Origin: Byssochlamys sp. IMV 00236
Lineage: Eukaryota; Ascomycota; Eurotiomycetes; Eurotiales; Thermoascaceae
NCBI GenBank assembly: GCA_001931875.2
Contig: MSJH02000148.1
Location: 1-33,222, forward strand
DNA: 33,222 nucleotides
Reading direction: 5' to 3'
Each line of letters starts with the position of its first letter. Position 1 is the stretch's first letter. Positions 1 to 10,062 of this stretch are shown here, one piece after another. Position numbers and translations under genes: made by a program. The notes below the pieces were generated by a model. The model did no database searches. It saw only the letters and a list, made by a program, of their open reading frames with translations, and was not told the origin of the DNA.

Positions 1-10
1 TTTTTTTTCC

Positions 11-67
11 CTGGAGAAACGCGCGTTTGTATTACACGGCTGTTGTTGTTGTTGTTGTTGTTCTTAC
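11..67 (-). other. Predicted intron containing a (GTT)n microsatellite
   Basis: On the minus strand, GTAAGA begins at 67 and TTTCTCCAG ends at 11, which makes a 57 bp intron in phase 0. The AAC/GTT triplet repeat at about 40-60 sits inside it. A continuous translation would read it as a polythreonine tail. Confidence 0.6.
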
Positions 68-553
68 TAAAAAAGCATCCTTGTGCATTGGCCATATAGG
101 CTGCATTTGTATTTCGTTTCCCTTGGTGACACTCATCTCAAAGCGATAATCGAAATCCAAGGCTCTTGCTGCAGTGGCTGGTGTAGACGTTAGCAAGATA
201 AAGCCCCATTTGGTTTGTAATTCCTTTATTTTCTGCCAACACCCTTTAGCGACACATGAAGTATTATCGATCATGACCCATAACACATGGAAATTTGCAT
301 GCTCTTCATTCAACCAATACTCCAAGGTCGCACTTGGGGTTTGTCCTTGCTTTAGATGAAACAGATGGAATTTGTTATCGTCTAGTGGAACCAAGCGCTC
401 ATCGAGATCAAAATATAAAATGTGTGAACGTGAATGAATGAGGCTGTGTTTGGCTATTTTGACCATCACTGTCGATTTCCCACTGCCTGAGGTACCTATA
501 AGGTCGATTCTGTCTCCTGGTCTAAGAAATGCCCCTTCCTCTGTGTTACTCAT
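68..553 (-). CDS. RecA/RAD51-superfamily ATPase, XRCC2-like (first exon, gene runs off the left edge)
   Basis: This is a P-loop ATPase fragment, probably a RAD51 paralogue that acts in homologous recombination. The Walker A motif GTSGSGKS lies at residues 20-27. A hydrophobic strand LWVMID at 91-96 fits Walker B. It is followed by a helix and an ILLTST strand, the order found in XRCC2-type RecA cores. The open frame continues to a stop at 32-34 and would add a run of threonines. However, a consensus donor (GTAAGA) starts at 67 and an acceptor (TTTCTCCAG) ends at 11. That gives a 57 bp intron in phase 0, the usual size here, so I end the exon at Leu162. The rest of the protein lies outside the window. 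The RecA-like fold is fairly secure. The XRCC2 assignment rests on general layout only. Confidence 0.55.
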
Positions 554-864
554 CCCTTCAAATGGTAAATCTATTCGTGTATTTTCTCGTTGTACTCTAG
601 CTAACGTCTATGAACAACAGTAAATAATAGAAGTACGGTATAACAGGCTTACTCTTAAAGCTGATTCATGCTTAATCTTGGAAATGAAGTTTAATAGAAA
701 TGGCATTCAAGTGAGGTTATATAAAAAATATAAATGGAAAAAAAATGGTGTAAAAATGTAATCATTTTCCCTTAGTTTGTGTCTCTTGCGTTTTTTAAAC
801 TCACAGCGTGAATGTGACCCATGCGTTCATTACACGCGGCTTTATTATTACTTCGGGGGGAATA
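554..864. other. Intergenic, 5' region of the RecA-like gene
   Basis: These 311 bp lie between the start of the RecA-like gene and the stop of the subtilisin gene, both on the minus strand. The stretch is AT-rich and should hold the RecA-like promoter and the subtilisin 3' UTR. I see no open frame or RNA gene in it. Confidence 0.6.
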
Positions 865-2221
865 TTATGAGCTTTCGTAATCGTTGTAAATCAAAAGATT
901 AGGGGTGTCTTTGGGAATCTTTTTCAATTCATTAGGTGTGGCTACAGCAAGGATTCTCTCCTTGATTTCCTTGGGGGTGACGCCAGGTTCAGATTGGCTA
1001 AGGAAATAAGCAGCCAAACCAGCAACGTGAGGTGAAGCCATGGATGTTCCAGAGATAGTGTTTGTTGCCGTGTTACTTCCTATCCAGATGGACTGGATGT
1101 CTAAACCAGGTGCAAATACGTCAACACATTTACCATAGTTTGAAAAGTAAGCTCTTTCGTCAGCAATCGTGCTTGCTCCCACAGTGATCGCTTTCTCGGC
1201 TCGAGCAGGCGAATAGTCACATGCATCTCGGTTATCATTACCCGCAGCCACAGCAAAGACCATGCCTGCGTCAACTGCAGCATTCACAATCTTGTCCAAG
1301 CCAACAGACTTGCCACCGCCCAAACTCATGTTGGCCACAGCCCCCTTGAATGATTTGCCTTCTGTCTGAGCCTGTTCTTTGTCCTTTCTGAAATCCAAAA
1401 TAGCCCAATCAACTCCGCCCATTACGTCCGACATTGAACCAGAGCCATTGGAAGCCAAGACTTTGACGGCGACTGGGCGTGCTTTCTTGGCAACTCCGTA
1501 TTTTGTACCAGCGATCGTACCAGCACAGTGAGAACCGTGACCGTTGCCGTCGCGGTCGTCATCACCTGCAGGAATTGTCTTTCCCCAGGTTGCTCGACCA
1601 CCAAAATCGTTATGACTAATGTTAATACCAGTATCAATCACATACACCTTGATACCGTCACCAGCAGTGTTGGCGTCATAATTATATTTGCTAAAATTAC
1701 GAAGCGTCAGTGCTTTACGAGAGGAAATACGAGCAAGTCCCCAAGGAGCACCACGTTGTAATTCGCTGGCATAAACAATGGAATCTTCTTCAACAAAATC
1801 AACCTTTTTATGTAAACTATCAGTATTTTTTGTGTTGTTGTTTTTTTAAAACAAGCCTTACTTCTTCGGAACGACGAATAGCTTCCAACATATTTTTATC
1901 AAAACGACCTGCATAACCTTTGAAATTAGGTGTTTCGTAAACATGCTTAATTCCCATTTGGAAGGAACTATCCAAAAATTCTCCATTATTATAAGCTTTG
2001 GCTGCAACCATAGAGCTAATCCATTCAGCATGATCTTGAAGCTGTTCCATAGATAAATGGTCCTTCAAGACAACAATATAAGATCCTCGTACAGCTTCAG
2101 CTTCAACAGGAGCATAAAGAGGGGCAACATATCCATCATCAAAGGAACTTGTCTTGACCATAGGTACGGCTGTGGCATAACCAGCCAATACCAAAGCAGC
2201 AGTTAAAAGAGTAAACTTCAT
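865..2221 (-). CDS. Secreted subtilisin-like serine protease (S8, proteinase K type) with I9 propeptide
   Basis: This is a secreted endopeptidase. The exons are 2221-1862 and 1803-865, joined by a 58 bp GTAAGG...AAAAAG intron in phase 0, and they encode 432 residues. The order is a signal peptide (about 1-18, MKFTLLTAALVLAGYATA), an inhibitor-I9 propeptide (about 45-130, with SYIVVLKD) and the catalytic domain. The triad is visible: Asp177 in VIDTG, His209 in GNGHGSHCAGT and Ser374 in GTSMASPHVAG. Asn309 in AAGND is the oxyanion residue. Length and order match fungal extracellular proteinase K-like enzymes, so it is probably made as a zymogen and matured by cleavage near residue 130-140. Its start codon lies only 89 bp downstream of the SNAPC1 stop, so the promoter must be short or must overlap the SNAPC1 3' end. 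Confidence 0.93.
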
Positions 2222-2310
2222 CCAAAAAATAAAATGAGAAAAGAAAGGTATACTTTTGAAGAGAGGGAAAAAAAAAGAGGCCTTTTTATTTAAATGCAGA
2301 TAAGGAAATT

Positions 2311-3551
2311 CTAACCAATTAAAGAGTCGTCCATGATGTCACTTGACTCGTCACCTTGGACTTGAACCATCTCATTCTCATCATTTCTTTGATTATACAG
2401 TTTCTCTTCAGCAAGTGTTCGCTTGATTTCCCATTGTACTTTCCTTTGCCTTTGTTTTGTAGTCATCTCACGTATTTTTGACTGAACAATGGACTGTTTG
2501 GGCAGATTTATGGATATGGACGTATCATCGATCATACCAGTGTTTGTCATAAAGTTCCTCAAACGTGCAGGCTTTGTTTCTCTTATCCTTAGTTTTTCTT
2601 TCATCATGGCCTGTGTTACAACAGTCAATTGAGGTGTTGCTAGTGCTTTACGTTTGGCATCAGAGTATTTGCTCAAGATGGCGTTGTATGTGTCTGTATC
2701 AAGACATTTTGCAAGCTACATGTATATATTTAATAAGATATATATATACACCACATTGAACTTACGGTATCATTCTTTATGTTTTCTATATGTAATGCAT
2801 GTAGTTTGTCTAGTATCCTATTTATAACGAGAAGTCATACATATATATATATACACACATAACAGGAAATAATTCTTACAATCTTGCGTCCTTAAATTCC
2901 TCACGCTCTTGTATACTAGTCGGATCGAAGACTTGTTCTGCCGTAAATGAAAATGCGTTCTGCGATCTTAACTTGTCAAATATTAATGCTGCCTCTATAT
3001 TCTTGTCATGTTTAATTGATTCTGCATAAAAATCAAATAGTCTTGACCAAGTATCTATTATTCATTGGCTTAGTCTTTATGTTTTTCTTGTGTGTACAGT
3101 CTACCTTTATCCACTCGAATAGGCGCCTTTTTCCAAACCTGGGGTTGTGAATGATATAAGAAATAGAGTGCAAATATGGCACCTGATCGATATACATCAG
3201 AGGGTGAATGCATGTATTCAAGGGCACAGATATAGAATGTATTTAGGTACACATTGCGATATTCTTTGTACAGACATGAATAATGGATCAAAGAAAACTG
3301 AAGCTCATTCCATACGTCTTCAAAGTCATGAAATGTATGTGATTGTTTCTGAGCAAATAAAGAGATTAGTAACAATAATTATAAAACATGTATAAACGCA
3401 CACTAAAGAAATGAAGTAATAAATATTGAATATCGTCTTGAATGGCAAATCTTGATAAACCAGCCCAACGTTGGACATGAACCAGATTAGCAAATTCTAG
3501 TGTTGTTTCTGGATATTTGAGGATTCCTGCCTTAGTGTCTTGTTCATTCAT
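2311..3551 (-). CDS. SNAPC1: snRNA-activating protein complex subunit 1 (SNAP43 family)
   Basis: This is the SNAPc subunit that helps bind the proximal sequence element of snRNA gene promoters for Pol II and Pol III. The exons are 3551-3402, 3348-3105, 3054-2880, 2817-2766 and 2715-2311. The introns are 53, 50, 62 and 50 bp, all GT-AG, and the phases agree throughout. The product is 341 residues. The SNAP43 signature is clear: FEDVWNELQF in exon 2, then RSGAIFALYFLYHSQ, APIRV, and WSRLFDF...ALIFDKLRSQNAFSFTA, which parallel human SNAPC1 in order and spacing. The C-terminal third is charged, with coiled-coil character. The 52 bp fourth exon is easily missed. The Met at 3551 is the first usable start, but a CTACAG acceptor-like site lies about 15 bp upstream, so a 5' UTR intron is possible. 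Confidence 0.85.
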
Positions 3552-3608
3552 AAAACATAAGCCTGTAGAGAAGAAAAGAATAGAATGAAAGAAAAAAAAA
3601 AAGGCTTT

Positions 3609-4739
3609 TTATTTTTTTGATAACAGCGATTTAATAGTAGAAGATATGATAAACCCAAGTTTTTCATGAAGACCAATAGATGAAGCCAAAAATAGAGCTT
3701 GCTGTATACATTCTTTAGATGTAGAAAGTGTAAACAGATCTGGTATCATATCCAAGAATCCGTGACTTGCTGCATAAAGAAAGGCCGGGTTCTCACCATC
3801 GAGCTGACAGGTCGTCGTAAGGGGTGCCAAGAGTCGGACCATATCAATCTTGCGCTCTTGTACAGCCATCATCAAACATTTACTGTCCACAGGACATTCA
3901 CGTTGAAGGAGTAGTCGTAAACACTCGAGCCGGTTCCAATGCACGGCCAAACTCACGAGTTCGTTCGACTGTCTGTACTGCTGATTTGCATCATAATCAA
4001 GAAGCAGGGTAAGCTGATGAACATTGCCGCTGATAACAGCATATTCGACTACGGCTTGAGATGAATCACTTGACCAGACCATGTCTGTCTCGGTGGGATT
4101 GTTTGCGTGGCAGGTACTGTAGGACAAGAGTAAACGAAGACAGTTCTTGAATCCGTACTTGGCCGCGGTATGGATTGGAAGACGGTTATGCTTTTGGCAC
4201 TTGATATCTATCCTTGCCCCCGAAGATAACAAGATTTTTAGACATTCCACTTGGTTCCGCTGTACAGCATAGTGAACAGCTGTCTGTCCCTGGTGATCTG
4301 TCGCATTAATATTGATTTCCGAATGCTGTAGTAAGAGTGGAATGCCCTTATCGAAACCGATGAATGAGGCTTCATGAAGGGCAGTTGTCTTATTCGGCCC
4401 AGATGTTTGATTGATGTCCAAATGAACATTTCGTACGAGTTCTTTTAGTTTTTCGAGTGATTGTGCTATACAAGCCCAGCTTAACAATGAGCGATGATAT
4501 TGTGGATCGCACTGGTTGGGGGAAGAAGTATCCTTTAACAATGGCTCCAAGTAATTAAATTTACATTTCTTTGTTGGTTCGGGTATTGGGTTCTGTAAAA
4601 ATGATATTGATAAGGCGCGTTTACGGCTGTTTGTATTTGTTTGATCTACAGGTGATGAAGGAGGTGAGGGCAAGATGATTTTTTCTGTATTATTGTCGTT
4701 GTTATTGTCGTTATTTGTTGTAATAGTAATGGAATGCAT
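3609..4739 (-). CDS. Ankyrin-repeat protein
   Basis: This intronless gene encodes 376 residues. The N-terminus is low complexity, rich in Thr and Asn, and is followed by a PSPPSSP segment. A basic patch, SRKRALS (about residue 40), may be a nuclear localisation signal. Ankyrin repeats run from about residue 83 to 210, with clear cores such as TALHEASFIGF, TAVHYAVQRNQVECLKILLSSGA and PIHTAAKYGFKNCLRLLL. The repeats from about 220 to 350 are more diverged. Ankyrin arrays bind proteins, but the partner cannot be read from sequence. The stop lies only 57 bp before the SNAPC1 start on the same strand. No enzymatic domain is visible. Confidence 0.85.
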   Translation of the reverse strand: MHSITITTNNDNNNDNNTEKIILPSPPSSPVDQTNTNSRKRALSISFLQNPIPEPTKKCKFNYLEPLLKDTSSPNQCDPQYHRSLLSWACIAQSLEKLKELVRNVHLDINQTSGPNKTTALHEASFIGFDKGIPLLLQHSEININATDHQGQTAVHYAVQRNQVECLKILLSSGARIDIKCQKHNRLPIHTAAKYGFKNCLRLLLSYSTCHANNPTETDMVWSSDSSQAVVEYAVISGNVHQLTLLLDYDANQQYRQSNELVSLAVHWNRLECLRLLLQRECPVDSKCLMMAVQERKIDMVRLLAPLTTTCQLDGENPAFLYAASHGFLDMIPDLFTLSTSKECIQQALFLASSIGLHEKLGFIISSTIKSLLSKK

Positions 4740-6561
4740 TATTGTAGTTTAGTGTATAAATGAATGGAAAAGAAAGGAGAAAGAAAGAATATCTTGGCAA
4801 TAAATAGTCATTTAAATACCATCTTGATGATCGACGGAAGAGTGAAAGAGAAAAGGGGAAGGTCAACCTTTTTTTGGGAACAGAAAAAAATTTTTTTTTG
4901 AATAGCAGCTCTTGGCAAAATAATAACTTTATGCAATAAATAAATTATAAAAAACATACCTCAGTTTACTCTCTGTTACTATGCTTGTTGCTATGGTTTT
5001 ACTATAGCAACTATATCGTTATTTTCTACAATCTTGTAAAAAAGACAGAGAGGTGACACATGTTTAAGGTGCGACTCTAGCATTTGTTAAAATAACACTG
5101 AATAAAAAAGCTTGGCAGTGTAATATCCTGTTTCCATATTCAGGGAATTAAGAGATGCCGATCATATGATAGCAATGCCTGTGTAATAAAAATATATATA
5201 ATATATCTCTTTTCATCTCTTGGCAGCTCATGTATTCATTTGACAGAACAAAAGAATAAAAGAAGCACTTGGTCAAAGTCTTTTTTTATATTCATTTGTT
5301 GACGTGTTCTACTCGAAACATGTGTAACTGTTGTCATAAACATCACAAGTATACCAGCCAGGGCCCGAGAAATCTACCAGACAGCTCGGAATAACAGAAA
5401 GACGATATATAAATGAAAAATGCAGTAATCGAATGATAATCAAGACATATCACACACACACACACACACGCGCGCACACATCTTATCATGCGTGTCAGTA
5501 ACTCGTGATATTACTGTTCGGCTGTCAACTAGCAGCTCTACTTTCTTTTCTTTATTTCTTTATTTTATAAAGCTATTTAATCGTTGGGCATTATTTGACC
5601 AAGACATATGAAAAAACAAGCATAGCCAAGACCCTCTTGTGTTTGCCTTTTTATGGTTTTTTGTTTCTGACACAGAGATAGGCGCTTGATTTGTAACATG
5701 ACGTTTCAATTGCTTTTCTTATTTTAGGTTTATGATGGCCTCATAGGCATGTCTAATGTGTATCATTTTGCCTCAGTACTATCATGCAAACTGGCTACAT
5801 CATTTTAATGCATTTTTTGTCGTGTTTGAGAGAAGCATAGGAGGAAAAAAGAAAACCATATCGGCTTACAGTTCAACAATGTTCGAATCCAGCAGCGAAA
5901 TATTTTTATACCAGTGTGCTCCTTGATGCTAATAAAGAGGTTGTGTTCTGTTAGGATAGTATGTACTATAAAGGTATTGAAGGGCCTTCGAACAAAAGGA
6001 AAAATGTTTTTTATGACCTAAAAACGGCGGTTTACTTCGATGAAACGGGGATATCCACGTTGGCTGAGATATATTAATATAAGAATGCCAACATACATAA
6101 TGAACGATAAAAACTTGCATGAAAATTGCATATGGCCCAGATGCCAAGAGTCGGCTTCGTTAGTGTTCTTTTATTTCATTCCGTTAGAGAACTCTCGTCA
6201 GGACAAGGGAATGCTCTTAGCTTTTTACATGACAATGACCTGAACAACATTCCATTTCGGTATAGTTTAAAACGGATACAGTAAGCTGGTAATTAAGTGT
6301 ATTGCGTAAAGTAGAGAAATAGTTTAGATATATTCATAATCTTTTGTCATTCTCGTTGAAGCTAGTAATGGCGTGTATGAAGTGCTGTTTGACGGCTGAA
6401 AAAGCCTCTTTCATGTTAATAGTTTCGGATTGAAAAAGAAACCGGCAAAGTTGGAAGACCTGCGTGAGCAGAGTAGATACTGAGTGCAGAAAAGGTGAAT
6501 CTGTTGAGATTGTTGAAACTTGATGAGCATTTGTACTCCTCCCCTCTCTCTCTATATATAA
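4740..6561. other. Gene-poor AT-rich stretch
   Basis: This 1.8 kb stretch lies upstream of the ankyrin gene. It contains short inverted repeats around 4985-5015, the alternating purine-pyrimidine tract at 5451-5480, and only short frames without recognisable domains. The part next to 4740 should carry the ankyrin promoter. I see no convincing gene. Confidence 0.55.
5451..5480. repeat. (CA)n-(CG)n alternating purine-pyrimidine tract
   Basis: There are thirty consecutive bases of strictly alternating pyrimidine and purine: CA repeats, then CGCGCG, then CA repeats. Such tracts are prone to slippage and can adopt Z-DNA. Confidence 0.9.
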
Positions 6562-7113
6562 ATGCTTTTATTCTATTCGACGAGCCTAGATCAAGGCCGA
6601 TGGATATTTGTGGGGTATATAGCTACTGAATATCATTCAATAGTTAAAAGATTAGAAAGAATACTTCTGCCTGATGATTATGGAGCACAGAACAAAGCAC
6701 CGGTATAACAACCTAACAACTCATCATCCATCTTGATTTATCTGCAAATTCATCTACAAAACACATTCAACACGGAGTTTTACGAAATCCCTTTACTTTT
6801 CAAAGAAAATCGCCAGCACTTTAATTCCGGCTTGTTTTCCACTTGTCATTTACTGGTTAAAGCATTAGACATGATCCCTCGTGATTTCGAGCAAGTCCAA
6901 AGAAGCCCTCAAGCCTTCTTGGTTCTCACTATCAAAGTCATATTCGCCAACATAGATGGCACCTTCCCTTATCTGGTCATCTACTCCAAAATGAAGGTGG
7001 AGGATCTATTTCTTTATGATCCTACTTCTGACACGTTACAACGGATCCCGGGTAACGACATAGATAGACAATTTCGACGAGGAGCTAACAAAATATTCCG
7101 TTCAGTAATTTGA
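6562..7113 (+). pseudogene. Unrecognised ORF broken by one stop, possibly part of an old element
   Basis: One reading frame stays open from an ATG at 6562 to a stop at 7113, except for a TAA at 6706-6708. The upstream piece encodes 48 residues. The downstream piece, about 125 residues, has no ATG near its start. Its sequence looks protein-like: KALDMIPRDFEQVQRSP, AFLVLTIKV, GTFPYLVIYSKMKVEDLF and YDPTSDTLQRIPG. I do not recognise the family. A TATA-like CTATATATAAATG lies at the upstream start. It has the same orientation as the decayed LINE 1.6 kb downstream, so it could be an ORF1 relic of that element, but this is not shown. A 15-T run follows at 7127-7141. Confidence 0.4.
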
Positions 7114-8756
7114 AACGCTCTGCAGATTTTTTTTTTTTTTTGGAAAACATTGATTTCCAGCATCTTCTGCGCATTCAACAGGAACTTCTTTAACAAACCC
7201 CATAGCCGAATTTTCCAAGTTCATTCAGTGTCTGCGTTTCAGTCTATCTTCAAGACCGACTTTTCACAAGATTATCACTCAATTATTCCGTCAAACCGTT
7301 TTTAATCATACGTAGTTTCTTTTGCACCCGCCTCTTCACAGAATATTTTCTGAGTTTACACGGAGCAATAAATATTATCATAGTTGCTCAACTACTAGCC
7401 CCTGTAAAGATTCCAATCGGATGTCCCATAACTCTCTTTTTGGCTGTCTGAAAGCCCTCCAATTGAACGATGGAACGAACGACCGTAGTCAGTTGAGGAC
7501 ACACGTTGAGCATCATAGAAAGAGATTGCATAGAAATCCTTGAGCACACAATCATCGCCTTGCTGGATAAGTTTATAAAAAAAAACTTACCTTGACCAAA
7601 GGGAACCAGTAAGATCAGAAGGAACCAAAAAGGGATAAAAGAAAATAAAGAGAAAAGAAAGAGAGAAAAAAAGGATAAAGGCAAATTTCCCTCTTTTTAT
7701 ACCCTTTTCTAAGTTATGTGAAGTTATTGTTTTCAATAAATAAGGTTTTACTCCTTTCAAGAAAATAAGGTTTACGCTCACACTTTTGTTTACTTCTAAA
7801 GTGTTTCATGACTTTTAAAAGTTTGGCCTATCTTTTTTATACCCTTTCTATTCATTCAGCTTATCACTTGTATTTATATTGTAATGAAGTTATTCATTTA
7901 TATTTTCATCTAGTAAAAAGATTAGAGAGTAATAAATTAAATACATGCATTGTTTATATCACGCGTCCTTGGGCTTATTTCCTAGTCTTGGTCACACACA
8001 CTATTTGTGTTACTCTGCCAAATCTCTTTTTTTCCCTTTGACTTTTTGCAAGTAAAGACTAGATAAATACTGTTTTTAGTAGTTGTTATATGAAGAATTA
8101 ATCTTGTATAAAGAAATGAAGCAAGCCATGCCTAAATCAAAAGAATACCACTACCAGAAATGGCAATAGCAAATGATAAACGCGCTCCGAAACCCTGTTA
8201 ACAAGTCTAGACGCAGGCATCAGGGGAAGGGAGCAATATACGCTGTGCGCCTTCAAATAGGTCATAACAGATGAAGCAGTGGTCTCTAGATGCTTTAAAT
8301 ATCGCAATACATATTGTTATCTGTGATTTATCCGTTCTCATGTCTATCATCATGACGTCTCTAGATCTATTAATAAACATCTTATTTATATACAGTTCAT
8401 TATGTGGGCCACACAAGGGGTATAGCAGTCTTTGACCTTTCGCAGGCTCGCATCGCCCAATGAGGTAGATGATAGCAGTGACAGTATCTTGTTCATCCTC
8501 CTTTTCCTAGTATTCACGTTGATCTGTGAATGCGATGTATTACCGTGCAAGTACTAGCAATGTTTGATCTCTGAAAGTGAAAGAAATGGTTGATTCTGTT
8601 TATTTCCAGGAATCCATGCTCACTAAACACAAGCACAGTTTCATATGGTTTCTTTCGATGAGGTTTAATTTTATCTCTCTATGATTTCCTTATGACTGAA
8701 GATGTAGTAAAGAACTCTTTGTCAAACACTTCTAGCTTCGCCGAAATAATTGGAGA
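7114..8756. other. Gene-poor stretch between the broken ORF and the LINE relic
   Basis: This 1.6 kb stretch has a 15-T run near its start, a purine-rich run of GA- and A-rich sequence at about 7615-7680, and only short frames. Its first 400 bp could be a frameshifted continuation of the broken ORF, but I found no recognisable motif. No promoter or RNA gene is evident. Confidence 0.5.
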
Positions 8757-9745
8757 AGAAGACAATTGAGAAAGTTACAAGGCAAGTGGGATCGCATGCT
8801 TCGTCAATACAAGCATTACAACATTTTGTCTTTGCCGTTTCCGAGCATTGGAACACAAATAGATAGTCTCCAAAACGAAATAGCTGAAGTTGAGAACCTC
8901 AAATCAAGAAGAGTTTGATTGGAACAAAGTGAGAAAGCATTTGGATTTATTAAACACTTGAACAAATCACGGAAATCTCAACGCTATGCTCCTGCCCTAT
9001 ATCATCCTGAGAACAGTGATCCATGTCTCGATCAAGCAAACACACAGACCGTCATTGAGTATTTCTACAGCCAGCTGTACTCACCTGATCCAGTAGATGA
9101 ATTAGTTTTAGACCAACTTCTGATACACCTACCAGAGAATTTACGCCTTATGGAAGCTCAGTACGATGCTCTGTTCATACGATACCGTAAGCGCACCATT
9201 GAACAGAGCATCTCTGTGCTTCGCTCTAACGATACTTCTACTCTTACCAAGGGCATCGATGATTTATTGCCTATTGTTCAACAGCTTTATCAAACACTAT
9301 ATCTTGTTGATTCAGTGGAAGATGTAGAGAAAGAATGCCTCTCCAGTCTTAATCATTTACCTCAGCTGTGCGATGAAGACAGCGACGTACTATCCAACAG
9401 ACAGCAAGTGTGGAAACGAAAGCTATTAATACGAGTGTCAATATAAGGATATGGGCTCCTCTACTAACCATTCTGCTACTCCCTCTTCAAGAATTAATCG
9501 TACAAATGTTTAACCAAGCTCTTCAGGCACATGTGCTCCCTAAATCATAGCAAGAATTGAAGGTGCGCTTGCTGACTAAGAAGGGTGACCTCACCAGTCT
9601 ACGTAATTGGCGACTGCTATTATTAATCAACCGTGAATCTAAGATCTACACACACATACATCATCAATACTGCTTACTGGAGGCAATACCAAGGTTGATT
9701 AATTGATTTCAGATAGGTTTCATGCCTGCCAGGTTCTATCAATAA
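8757..9745 (+). mobile_element. Decayed LINE (non-LTR retrotransposon) fragment: linker and N-terminal reverse transcriptase
   Basis: Translation gives the linker between endonuclease and reverse transcriptase of a LINE: KLQGKWDRML, a LEQSEKAFGFIKHL segment and a FYSQLYSPDPVDELVLDQLL block (8919-9446). A frame change follows, then the first RT blocks: VRLLTKKGDLTSLRNWR, LLLINRESKIYT and FQIGFMPARF. The fragment is interrupted by TGA at 8916, TAA at 9444, TAG at 9548, a frame change near 9450-9470, and further stops near 9705 and 9740. It ends before the RT catalytic blocks, and no endonuclease is seen upstream. It is therefore a dead 5'- and 3'-truncated copy. I saw no target-site duplication or poly(A) tail. 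Confidence 0.8.
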
Positions 9746-10062
9746 GAAAAGAAAAGCGCTAAACTTAATAATCTCATATTAAAGAAAGTATTAATCTGTG
9801 TAACATCAAAGATTATCATCTCTAGTTGATCTGCTCCAAAGGAAACCCCACCCAGTTAACAGGGGGATGTTCCGTCTTGAGCCATTTTGTTGATAGTTTT
9901 GTACAAACGCTGATTTTTGTGCTCAGCAGTCAAGTTGCTGAGCACACGAGGAAATTGAAATTCCGCTTATATGATCAATGTGTGCATGATTCATTATAAA
10001 AGATTAAATCACCCTTCTTTCCTTTTTCTTTTTTGAAATAATAAACAAAGAATCAGCTCAAA
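9746..10062. other. Intergenic, promoter region of the propeller gene
   Basis: These 317 bp lie between the LINE relic and the start codon at 10063. They contain the hairpin at 9919-9945, a TATA-like ATTATAAAAG near 9993 and a pyrimidine-rich leader (CCTTTCTTT style) just before the gene. No open frame is evident. Confidence 0.6.
9919..9945. repeat. Perfect 10 bp inverted repeat with a 7-base loop
   Basis: GTGCTCAGCA at 9919-9928 is the exact reverse complement of TGCTGAGCAC at 9936-9945, with GTCAAGT between. It lies about 120 bp upstream of the propeller gene start. Function is unknown; it could be a dyad binding site or a relic of an element end. Confidence 0.85.

Noticed and set aside
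1422..1637. Antisense or other-frame ORFs within the subtilisin gene
   Set aside because: They overlap the well-supported catalytic domain and have low-complexity sequence typical of shadow frames.
5876..5895. GTTCGAATCC resembling a tRNA B box
   Set aside because: The flanking bases do not form a T-arm stem, and no A box or acceptor stem is present at the right distance.
5929..6243. Overlapping short ORFs on both strands
   Set aside because: Both are short with no motif, and their overlap on opposite strands suggests chance.
8207..8416. 69-codon minus-strand ORF between the broken ORF and the LINE
   Set aside because: It has no recognisable motif, no promoter, and an irregular composition. 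A chance frame is more likely.
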